Below the pieces are notes generated by a model. That model saw nothing but the letters and a program-made list of their open reading frames with translations. It was not told where the DNA came from and did not search any database. A DNA stretch of 52,201 nucleotides from Chitinophaga pinensis. GTDB taxonomy: Bacteria; Bacteroidota; Bacteroidia; Chitinophagales; Chitinophagaceae. Made by a program: the position numbers and the translations under genes. Of the stretch, positions 9,485 to 18,113 are shown piece after piece. The stretch's first letter is position 1; every line of letters starts with the position of its first letter. Where the stretch lies: NCBI GenBank assembly GCA_945874755.1, contig CAMCHR010000008.1, positions 1 to 52,201 of the forward strand, given 5' to 3'.

Positions 9485-10492
9485 CTAATTGTGTAGCACT
9501 TGTTGGAGCGGTTGATAGATTTGTTCTAAGCGGATGGTTTCGGCACAATTAAAATGCTTTAATGGGCATTGTTTTTTTCCGTGCAATCCACAAGGTCTGC
9601 AGGATAAAGCTTGTTTTGTCTCAATGATAAAAGAGGTATCCGACAATGGACCATATCCAAAATCTGGCACAGTAGAACAGAAGATAGCAGCAACAGGTGC
9701 ATTCACTGCAGAAGCAAAATGCATGGGTGCAGAATCATTAACATAATTGAGCACAGCCCCATTTTGTAAAGCTGCTGATGCTAAAAATGAAAGCCTTCCA
9801 GCCATATTGACTAGATTTTTTTTCTGCACTGCTTGCAAAATCTGGTCGTTCAAAGATTTATCACCTGGCCCCCCTAGTAAGTAAATAGGCCCTTCAAAAG
9901 GAATTGAATTCAACACCTGAATCCATTGATGCATTGGAAATTGCTTGGTATACCATACCGAAGCGGGTGCCATACACAAATAAGATGCTGACTGATACCC
10001 TTCCACTGCTTTTAGATCCTGTGAAGATGGATACAATGCTGGCTTTGCATTCGGGAATATTCCCAATGGCGATAACAATGCATGGTTACGTTCTATTTCA
10101 TGCAATCCATTGCCAACGGCCTGGTGAGTTATTATATTGGTGAATAAAAAAGCAAAAGGATTTTTATCAAAACCAATTTTCATTTTTGCACCAGACAATG
10201 CCGTCCATAATCCTGTAGCAGCATAACGTTGGACGTTGATCACTGCATGAAATTGATTTTTTCTTATTTCAAAAAGTAGTTGTAGCCAATTACCGTATTT
10301 GTTTTGTTTTTTATCCCAGACCAATACTTTATCTAAATATGGATGTGCATTAAACAATGCTTCATTCCCTTTTCTAACTAAAATCGAAATGGATGCAGCA
10401 GGATTTTGTTGATGAATAGATTCCAACATGGCAGTAGCTAAAACTACATCTCCAATAAAAGCTGTTTGAATCACCAATATTTTTTGAGCCAT
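9485..10492 (-). CDS. Glycosyltransferase family 9 (heptosyltransferase-like)
   Basis: ILVIQTAFIGDVVLATAMLESI, MAPASVWYTKQFP, NDSAPMHFASAVNAPVAAIF. Confidence 0.88.
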   Translation of the reverse strand: MAQKILVIQTAFIGDVVLATAMLESIHQQNPAASISILVRKGNEALFNAHPYLDKVLVWDKKQNKYGNWLQLLFEIRKNQFHAVINVQRYAATGLWTALSGAKMKIGFDKNPFAFLFTNIITHQAVGNGLHEIERNHALLSPLGIFPNAKPALYPSSQDLKAVEGYQSASYLCMAPASVWYTKQFPMHQWIQVLNSIPFEGPIYLLGGPGDKSLNDQILQAVQKKNLVNMAGRLSFLASAALQNGAVLNYVNDSAPMHFASAVNAPVAAIFCSTVPDFGYGPLSDTSFIIETKQALSCRPCGLHGKKQCPLKHFNCAETIRLEQIYQPLQQVLHN

Positions 10493-10501
10493 GGATTGGA
10501 T

Positions 10502-11071
10502 TTAAGGACGAATAATGATGATTTGATCTTGTTCCCATTTCACAATGGCAGAAGGTTGTTTCAAAGAAGTATCTTCTTGCTCTGAACGCACCACATAATC
10601 AACGCCTTCAATAATATCTAAAGAAATATCATTAAAACACTTTGGTGTGGGTAACCCAGAAATATTCGCAGAAGTACTTACAATAGGTTTTCCAAAAGCT
10701 TGCATCAATTGTTGCGCAAAATTAGCTTTGCAAATTCTTATAGCAATGGAGCCATCTGTTGCAATTAAATTAGGTGCTAGGTTTTTTGCATGATCATAAA
10801 TCACAGTCGTTGGCTTGGTGATGCCTTTGATATAATCAGCCACTTTAGGGGCAGGTTCCGAAACATAATCCAGAATCCATTTTTCTTCTGGCACGAGCAC
10901 AATCATGGCTTTCGAGTCTGCTCTTTTTTTGAGCGTATATATTTTTTCAACTGCATCAGGATTGGTTGCATCAGCGCCTATCCCCCAAACAGAATCTGTA
11001 GGATATAAAATGATGCCCCCTTGTTGTAAGGCATCTAAAGCGCAAGCAATATCTTCTTCCATTAAAAACAT
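10502..11071 (-). CDS. L-threonylcarbamoyladenylate synthase (Sua5/YrdC/YciO family)
   Basis: GGIILYPTDSVWGIGADATNPDAVEKIYTLKKR, KPIVSTSANISGLPTP. Confidence 0.92.
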   Translation of the reverse strand: MFLMEEDIACALDALQQGGIILYPTDSVWGIGADATNPDAVEKIYTLKKRADSKAMIVLVPEEKWILDYVSEPAPKVADYIKGITKPTTVIYDHAKNLAPNLIATDGSIAIRICKANFAQQLMQAFGKPIVSTSANISGLPTPKCFNDISLDIIEGVDYVVRSEQEDTSLKQPSAIVKWEQDQIIIIRP

Positions 11072-11173
11072 ATTGCAAATTAATCATTAAGGTTTAAATC
11101 AAGTCAATTGAATGTGTAAAAGAAAGCTGTAAACTATCTAAATCAACTTGTATTTTTGCCAAAATCGAATCAA

Positions 11174-11986
11174 ATGGACTTAAAAACTAAAATTGAAACT
11201 GCTTGGAATGATCGTAGTTTATTAAAAGACGATAGCTATCAAAATGCTGTTCATGAAGTGATCGAAGAAGTAGATAAAGGAAGATTAAGGGTAGCAGCGC
11301 CTCAAGGTACAGATTGGATAGTGAATGAATGGGTAAAGCAAGCCATACTGATGTATTTTGCGATTCAACCAATGCAAACTTGGGAAATAGCACCATTTGA
11401 GTTCCACGATAAAATGTTATTGAAAACTGGGTATGCTGAATTAGGTGTTCGTGCTGTTCCCCATGCGATTGCAAGATATGGTGCCTACTTAGCAAAAAAT
11501 GTGGTACTCATGCCTAGCTATGTGAATATTGGTGCTTTTGTAGATGAAGGTACTATGGTGGATACATGGGCTACAGTTGGAAGCTGTGCGCAAATAGGTA
11601 AAGGGGTTCACCTTAGTGGAGGTGTTGGCATTGGGGGAGTATTAGAACCTTTACAAGCAAGCCCTGTCATTGTGGAAGATGGCTGTTTTATTGGCAGTAG
11701 ATGTATTGTAGTAGAAGGCGTACACCTAGAAAAAGAAGTTGTACTTGGCGCCAATGTGGTATTAACAAAGAGTACTAAAATTATAGATGTAAGTGGTACT
11801 TCACCAATAGAATATAAAGGCCGCGTGCCAGCAAGAAGCGTTGTCATTCCTGGATCTTACACAAAAAAATTCCCTGCTGGAGACTATCAAGTAAGTTGTG
11901 CTTTGATTATTGGTCAAAGAAAACCAAGCACTGATTTGAAAACCAGCTTGAACGATGCATTGAGAGATTTTAATGTTGCCGTATAA
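11174..11986 (+). CDS. dapD: 2,3,4,5-tetrahydropyridine-2,6-dicarboxylate N-succinyltransferase
   Basis: Start refined to ATG 11174; left-handed beta-helix repeats, MPSYVNIGAFVDEGTMVDTWATVGSCAQIGKGVHLSGGVGIGGVLEPL. Confidence 0.95.
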   Translation: MDLKTKIETAWNDRSLLKDDSYQNAVHEVIEEVDKGRLRVAAPQGTDWIVNEWVKQAILMYFAIQPMQTWEIAPFEFHDKMLLKTGYAELGVRAVPHAIARYGAYLAKNVVLMPSYVNIGAFVDEGTMVDTWATVGSCAQIGKGVHLSGGVGIGGVLEPLQASPVIVEDGCFIGSRCIVVEGVHLEKEVVLGANVVLTKSTKIIDVSGTSPIEYKGRVPARSVVIPGSYTKKFPAGDYQVSCALIIGQRKPSTDLKTSLNDALRDFNVAV

Positions 11987-12042
11987 AAAGGACATTGTTC
12001 TATTTGTCTATCCAAGGCTAGCTATACTTTTAAATTAATTGA

Positions 12043-12240
12043 TTTTCAATTGAAAGCATTGATTTAGCCATCATTACAAGTATTGGCCCAGTTGCTACCT
12101 TGTTTCAGGCAAAATGGATCATAAATGAGCCCTTTAGCTGGAAGCACCTATTGGGAATAGCTTTCTAATTATAGGCGTATTGCTCGTAAAAAAGTTGGGG
12201 CAACCAAGACGAATCCCGATCACCCCAATTATCCTTCCCC
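12043..12240 (+). pseudogene. Frameshifted C-terminal remnant of an EamA/DMT-family transporter
   Basis: Translation ...DLAIITSIGPVATLFQAKWIINEPFSWKHLLGIAF* in the frame of 12061, continued in another frame by LIIGVLLVKKLGQP; matches the final two TM helices and the conserved 'nEp.sw.~~iG~~lIi~Gv~l' pattern; no start codon or full ORF. Confidence 0.65.
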
Positions 12241-12470
12241 CAAAGGATAAAATCTATATATATTATATTTCTTTAATCTGTTTTGAATAATTATTGTAAA
12301 TATGCTTCAGGTTTATACTTATCTCCAAACAATTCATCAACTAAGTTGTGAAAAGACTTTTATATCTTAAATAGTTTGGTTTATAATAATTTATATATTA
12401 ATAAAATATAAAATTAATATTTTATTACATTAAATATTTTTTATATTAATATTTAATATAATTTTGATTC

Positions 12471-13928
12471 ATGCTTCGAAGAATTGGAATTATATTATTT
12501 TTAGCAATTACTGTTCACTTTTATAGTATTGGACAGTCAGCTATTTTAAACAAACCATTCTCATTTGCTGAAAATGCTTTGTTAGATTTTATTACATCAG
12601 ATACTGTGAATGACCTTAGTCTTGATTTGTTTAAGGAAAATCTAAGATTCGGCTTATCTACTAAATTAGCCAATGGCGTAAGTCTTTTAAAAAAGAAGGA
12701 TAAAATTTATTTGCAATTAATGGGCTCAGGGAGGCTCTACCAAATTAAAAAGCAAGGAAAGGGCGTTTATGATTTAATCAGACTTGACTCAACTTTTCAT
12801 ACAGGATCCAGTTTTGGAAGTATCAATTTTTTTTACAGGGACACTTTGTTTAAGTTAGGTGGCATTGGATTTTGGAAAATCAAAGACTATTTTACATTTT
12901 TTAGCAATAAAACAAATGAATGGGAACTTTTTAGTTCTAAAAAAGCAATCCCCGTATATCAAAGTCCAGACAAGGGCATCCTATTTTATACAGACGAATT
13001 AAATGGTAAATTTTATTTATCCAATTCAATCAATCAATTGGATTTTCCGGCTTCTCTGAACACCACCTTTTCTGACACCTGCCGTGTATTTGATTTTAAA
13101 GAAAGAAATTGGGAGAATTTGGGTAAGCTTGATCCCAACGTAAAAGAAATTATTCAAAAAAGTAAGCAATTAATAACAAAATTTGGCCCTTATCTAGTAT
13201 TTCATGCAGACTTAGAAATGTATTGGCTTAATTTTTCAACCAACCAATTTGGCGTACTTGTTAAAAACAAACAAGCTGAATTCAAGGAAAAATGGCTCAA
13301 ATTATATAAGAGAGCTCCAGAACACATGTACCAATTTGTCATGGGTAACTATTTTTACTTAATACGAATTGAAAATAATGGAGATTTACAATATGAGTCA
13401 ATTGAATTAAATAGTAAAGATTTTATTGATCCTAACACATACCCTATTTATAAAAATAGTTTTCTCGTCTCTTTCTTAAAAAAAATAGAACCGGGGAGAC
13501 CCATCATTGGTAACATTTTTATCGTATTTATGGTTGTTTTTCTTTACTCTTTATACAATAAAAAAATAAGAAAAGATAAAATCCCGATCGAATTACTATT
13601 CATTTTGTATAAAAATTTTTACAGCTCCTTGACTGTGATTGAAAAAGAATTAATTCATGCTATTTATCATTTACAAACCAACAATGAACAAATTAGCATT
13701 AAAGCAATCAATAAAATTATTGGTGTGCAACAAAAAGATACAATCACACAAAATAAAAGTCGAAGTGACTACTTCTTAAGAATCAATCAGAAATTCAAAT
13801 TGGCAACTAGAGCAAGCGAAGCATTGATTGTTAAACAAAGAGAAGAAACAGACAAAAGACTATACAATTATAGCATCAACAAGATTTTTATTGATGCTAT
13901 AAAAGAATTGATTTTAAACAACCAATAA
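12471..13928 (+). CDS. Uncharacterised membrane protein: signal peptide, ~330 aa exported region, one TM helix, ~120 aa helical cytoplasmic region
   Basis: N-terminal signal (MLRRIGIILFLAITVHFYSIGQS); TM IIGNIFIVFMVVFLYSLY followed by KKIRKDK; C-terminal helical region possibly HTH-like. Confidence 0.65.
   Translation: MLRRIGIILFLAITVHFYSIGQSAILNKPFSFAENALLDFITSDTVNDLSLDLFKENLRFGLSTKLANGVSLLKKKDKIYLQLMGSGRLYQIKKQGKGVYDLIRLDSTFHTGSSFGSINFFYRDTLFKLGGIGFWKIKDYFTFFSNKTNEWELFSSKKAIPVYQSPDKGILFYTDELNGKFYLSNSINQLDFPASLNTTFSDTCRVFDFKERNWENLGKLDPNVKEIIQKSKQLITKFGPYLVFHADLEMYWLNFSTNQFGVLVKNKQAEFKEKWLKLYKRAPEHMYQFVMGNYFYLIRIENNGDLQYESIELNSKDFIDPNTYPIYKNSFLVSFLKKIEPGRPIIGNIFIVFMVVFLYSLYNKKIRKDKIPIELLFILYKNFYSSLTVIEKELIHAIYHLQTNNEQISIKAINKIIGVQQKDTITQNKSRSDYFLRINQKFKLATRASEALIVKQREETDKRLYNYSINKIFIDAIKELILNNQ
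13868..13902. repeat. Perfect 12-bp inverted repeat with 11-nt loop
   Basis: ttatagcatcaa-caagattttta-ttgatgctataa, inside the 3' end of the + strand CDS and 12 nt beyond the stop of the convergent - strand CDS. Confidence 0.85.
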
Positions 13929-14900
13929 GCTGCAACCCCTTCTTGCGCTTTGATCTAGCCTGCCAAGCACTTCAAAACTTCCATCTGGATGTACTACCCC
14001 CACATCTTCTGTGGCTATAAATGCACAACTGTTAAAATTAGCTAGGTCAATGATATGTAAAACACCCCTGCCCGTTGCATTCAAGGCCGTTGGGTCGGAT
14101 TCATCCGCAACAAATACTTTCATCCATGGCGGGCAAATATAAATACCTCCTCCTTTTGAATAGGCTTGGCTTAATAATTCTGTCATACCATATTCTGAAT
14201 GGATAGTTTGAACGCCAAATCCATCTGCTAAATAGGCATGTAAAGCAGGTTTGGTTAACTCTTGCTTTCTGCCTTTCATACCTCCAGTCTCCATTACCAT
14301 CGTATGATTCAATACTTGAGGATACGCGTCTACAAAATCCATTAAGGCATAACTCACTCCTATTAATAAAGTTTTTTGTTGATCTTTTTCCAAAGCAGAT
14401 AAAGTATGATTTAAATTTTCAAAATCGTATAAATAAAATCCACTTTTTGGATTTGCACTTGCTTGGATTAAATGTTGCGTCATATAGACCAAGGAGGAAT
14501 GTTGTCGTTCTAAATAGTTGGGCAATAAACCAAGTATACAGTAATCTTTTGGCGCACCATAAAATTGTTCAAAGCATTGCATAAAACTTTGTTCATATAC
14601 GCTTAGCTCTTTAACAAAATGTTTACTTACAATGTCTTGAGTAGTTCCACTACTTTCAAAATAAAAACTAGGGCATTCGGTCCCTGAATAAATGGCATGT
14701 GTTTTATAAAAATGAATCGGTAAGAATGGGATTTGCTCAAGACATTTTACGGTATCCAATTGCAGTTTCATGGATCGAATCCACTCACTATACACTGCAT
14801 TATTCCTAGCTTGATAGGCCATGAGTGATAAGGCAGTACGCAAGAAATTGGAGGGCGCCAAGTCCTTTAAATCCTCCATGTTCCAAGTTTCGCCTTTCAT
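13914..14900 (-). CDS. LuxE/ANL-like acyl-protein synthetase/acyltransferase
   Basis: FYFESSGTTQDIVSKH (ANL P-loop-like), HSEYGMTELLSQAYS, size ~330 aa; start refined to MKGETWNMEDL because the longer ORF abuts the divergent gene. Confidence 0.75.
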   Translation of the reverse strand: MKGETWNMEDLKDLAPSNFLRTALSLMAYQARNNAVYSEWIRSMKLQLDTVKCLEQIPFLPIHFYKTHAIYSGTECPSFYFESSGTTQDIVSKHFVKELSVYEQSFMQCFEQFYGAPKDYCILGLLPNYLERQHSSLVYMTQHLIQASANPKSGFYLYDFENLNHTLSALEKDQQKTLLIGVSYALMDFVDAYPQVLNHTMVMETGGMKGRKQELTKPALHAYLADGFGVQTIHSEYGMTELLSQAYSKGGGIYICPPWMKVFVADESDPTALNATGRGVLHIIDLANFNSCAFIATEDVGVVHPDGSFEVLGRLDQSARRGCSLLVV

Positions 14901-14975
14901 ACTACCTAGGTTTGCTACAAATGTATTAATAAATACAGAATGTAGTATCTTGCAAGGGTTATAATTAAACAAACT

Positions 14976-16118
14976 ATGGCAAAAGCAACAACAAAAAAAG
15001 TAAGTACAAATAAAGTAAGTAGCTCTAAGAAAAAAGAGTTGATCAACCCAACTTCTTACAAATTTTTAAAAGAATATATCAATAATCCTTCACCAGTCGG
15101 TTTTGAAACGAGTGGTCAAAAAATTTGGTTGAACTATTTGACGCAATACGTAGACACCACTTTTACAGATCCCTATGGCACTGCAGTGGGTGTAATTAAT
15201 CCTGATGCACCATTTAAAGTAGTGATTGAGGCACATGCGGATGAAATTAGTTGGTTTGTAAATTATATCAACGAACAAGGTTTAATACATCTTAAACGCA
15301 ACGGCGGAGTGGATCATCAAATTGCCCCATCTATGCGTGTTTGGATTCATGGTAAAAAAGGACCAGTTAAGGCGGTATTTGGATGGCCTGCTATCCACAC
15401 AAGAATGAGCAACCCTGAACAAAAAGAACCGCAACCTAAAGTAGAAAATTTGACTTTAGATTGTGGGGCAAGATCTAAAAAAGAAGTGGAAGCATTGGGT
15501 ATTCATATTGGCGCAGTCGTAACTTATGAGGAAGGTTTTGATGAATTAGCACATGACTTTATCATTGGAAGAGCTTTTGATAATAGAGTCGGTGGATTCA
15601 TGATTGCCGAAGTGGCAAGAATGCTTTCAGAAAATAAAAAGAAATTACCATTTGGCTTATACATTGTCAATGCTGTTCAAGAAGAAATTGGATTAAGAGG
15701 AGCCGAGATGATCGCAAGAAGAATCAAGCCCAATATCGCCATTGTGACCGATGTGACTCATGATACACATACCCCAATGATAAATAAAGCAATCGAAGGA
15801 GATATTCAATGTGGTAAAGGCCCTTCATTAGCCTACGCGCCTGCTATCCACAATAAATTATTGGCGATCGTAGAAGCCACTGCAAAAAATAAAAAAATTC
15901 CTGTACAATTTAGAACACTCAGCAGAAGCACAGGCACCGATACAGATAGCTTTGCCTATGCCAATGACGGATGCCCTTCTGTTTTAATATCCATCCCGCT
16001 TAGATATATGCACACGACGGTAGAAATGATTCACAAAAAAGACATCGTAGATACCATCCAATTAATGTATGAAACGATTTTACAGTTGAGTCCTAAAACT
16101 AATTTGAACTATTTATAA
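14976..16118 (+). CDS. M42-family metallopeptidase (glutamyl aminopeptidase/endoglucanase-like)
   Basis: EAHADEISWFV, FDNRVGGFMIAEV, NAVQEEIGLRGAEM, VTDVTHDTHTP, STGTDTDSFAY; Lys/Ser-rich N-terminal extension. Confidence 0.9.
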   Translation: MAKATTKKVSTNKVSSSKKKELINPTSYKFLKEYINNPSPVGFETSGQKIWLNYLTQYVDTTFTDPYGTAVGVINPDAPFKVVIEAHADEISWFVNYINEQGLIHLKRNGGVDHQIAPSMRVWIHGKKGPVKAVFGWPAIHTRMSNPEQKEPQPKVENLTLDCGARSKKEVEALGIHIGAVVTYEEGFDELAHDFIIGRAFDNRVGGFMIAEVARMLSENKKKLPFGLYIVNAVQEEIGLRGAEMIARRIKPNIAIVTDVTHDTHTPMINKAIEGDIQCGKGPSLAYAPAIHNKLLAIVEATAKNKKIPVQFRTLSRSTGTDTDSFAYANDGCPSVLISIPLRYMHTTVEMIHKKDIVDTIQLMYETILQLSPKTNLNYL

Positions 16119-16906
16119 TGTCCCAATCTACACCCATACATATTGCGGTACTTGATCTTTATGATGGCAGTGCTAATATGGGGATGGATTGTATCAGGGA
16201 TATATTGGATGATTGGAGCAAAAAACATTCCGTTGAAATTATTACTACGGTTTTTGATGTTCGAGTTAAAAACGAATTACCGGAAGATGGATTTGATGTA
16301 TACATCTCATCAGGTGGGCCTGGCTCTCCTATTAACACACAAACAGATGCATGGGATATGGCCTATTGCAATTGGCTAGAAAGAATGCATGCGATAAAAA
16401 AACCAGTGCTTCTCATTTGCCATAGTTTTCAGTTAGCATGCAGGCATTTTGAAATTGGAAAAGTTGGTTTAAGAAAATCAAAACAGCTTGGTATTCTTCC
16501 AATCCATCCAACAGCTTCCCATACCATTTTTGAACAATTACCAGATCCCTTTTTTGCAATGGAAAGTAGATTGTATCAAATTACAGAACCCAATGATGAA
16601 AAAATTGAATTGATGGGCGCCACCATCATTGCATTAGAAAAAATAAGACCTCAACTCCCCTATGAAAGGGCGCTCATGGCTGTTGCATTTAGTGATACAA
16701 TGGTTGGAGTTCAATTTCATCCTGAAGCAACTCAAGAAAGACTCATTAACTACTTTAATACAGATAGTATTAAGACAACTGTTGTAAACGACTTTAGCGA
16801 GGACAAATGGAATCAAATTATGCAATCCTTAGGGGACGATTCTAAAATCAAACATACTTGTAGTCAGTTTATTCCCAACTTCCTCCAACAAATGCTGCAA
16901 GTATGA
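16118..16906 (+). CDS. Class-I glutamine amidotransferase-like protein
   Basis: SGGPGSP, nucleophile region LLICHSFQLACRHF, GVQFHPEA; TAATG overlap with upstream gene. Confidence 0.85.
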   Translation: MSQSTPIHIAVLDLYDGSANMGMDCIRDILDDWSKKHSVEIITTVFDVRVKNELPEDGFDVYISSGGPGSPINTQTDAWDMAYCNWLERMHAIKKPVLLICHSFQLACRHFEIGKVGLRKSKQLGILPIHPTASHTIFEQLPDPFFAMESRLYQITEPNDEKIELMGATIIALEKIRPQLPYERALMAVAFSDTMVGVQFHPEATQERLINYFNTDSIKTTVVNDFSEDKWNQIMQSLGDDSKIKHTCSQFIPNFLQQMLQV

Positions 16907-18108
16907 TTCAAGCAATTAGAGCAGCATTTAACGCCCAATTTACAATAGAAAAGTACAAACATTACCTTTCCATTTTAAATGCACCATTTCAAGATAATAT
17001 CCCCTTTAGAATTGCAGAGACTCCAGTATTTATTGATCAGCATTTTAAAGATCAGTTATTAAACGCAGGCGATTACATTTGTGATTTTATTACAGATCCA
17101 AACTTCTCAGCTAAGACTACCCTTGCAATACCCCAAGGAATGGATATTCCGGGTGAAAAAGCTTTGCCTGAATGTATTGTGATTGATTTTGCAATAGCCG
17201 AAGGACCGGGCGGAACAATCCAGCCTCAATTAATTGAATTACAAGGATTCCCTTCTTTATTTGCTTTTGAATTATTACAAGCACAAGCTTTGGAATTGGC
17301 CTACGATATACCAAAAGGTTTTAGTCCTTTTCTGAATGGATACAACCAAGCAAGCTACCTTGAATTTTTCAGAACAATGGTACTTGGTGACCAAGGGAAG
17401 CATACCATTTTATTAGAGATTCAACCTTACGAGCAAAAAACGAGGCATGACCTATTGCTGACCGAAGCTTGGTTGAATGTGCCGATTGTTTGTCTTTCAG
17501 AAATTTACTTAAAAGGAAAAACGCTTTGCTATCAAAAAAATGACGTTGAATATACGATTGAACGCATTTATAATCGCGTGGTGTATGATGAATTGATGCA
17601 ACAAGCACCTAATTTTTTAGCACAATTCAAATTATTAGAACAAGCAGAAAATATAGAGTGGGTCAATCATCCAAATCATTTTTTTAGGATTAGCAAATAC
17701 ATACTTCCCTTACTAAAGCACCCAGCAATTCCAGAAGCGCACCTATTATTTGACTGGAAAAATAATCAAGCAGCTGATAAATTTGATTTAGCTAATTATA
17801 TATGTAAACCTTTATTCTCTTTTGGAGGCCATGGCGTCATGCTAGATCTAACCAGCAATTCCATCCATGCAATCATTGATCCAGAAAATTGGATCTTACA
17901 AAAAAAGGTAACTTATGCCGCTGCGATAGAAACACCCTCTGGGCCTTCTAAAGCAGAAATTAGATTGTTTTATTTTTGGGATAGCACAATGAATCGTTAC
18001 GTTGCTACCAATAACTTGACTAGAATCAGCAAAGGGCCTATGATTGGCGTGAGCTATAACGATACTGCCACCTGGATAGGTGGTAGTATGAGCTATTTTG
18101 AACAATAA
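16903..18108 (+). CDS. Putative permuted ATP-grasp-like ligase (uncharacterised)
   Basis: ATGA overlap with upstream gene; IERIYNRVVYDEL, FDLANYICKPLFSFGGHGVMLDL and C-terminal EIRLFYFWDS...NNLTRISKGPMIGVS resemble permuted ATP-grasp ligases; assignment by eye. Confidence 0.5.
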   Translation: MIQAIRAAFNAQFTIEKYKHYLSILNAPFQDNIPFRIAETPVFIDQHFKDQLLNAGDYICDFITDPNFSAKTTLAIPQGMDIPGEKALPECIVIDFAIAEGPGGTIQPQLIELQGFPSLFAFELLQAQALELAYDIPKGFSPFLNGYNQASYLEFFRTMVLGDQGKHTILLEIQPYEQKTRHDLLLTEAWLNVPIVCLSEIYLKGKTLCYQKNDVEYTIERIYNRVVYDELMQQAPNFLAQFKLLEQAENIEWVNHPNHFFRISKYILPLLKHPAIPEAHLLFDWKNNQAADKFDLANYICKPLFSFGGHGVMLDLTSNSIHAIIDPENWILQKKVTYAAAIETPSGPSKAEIRLFYFWDSTMNRYVATNNLTRISKGPMIGVSYNDTATWIGGSMSYFEQ

Positions 18109-18113
18109 ATTAT

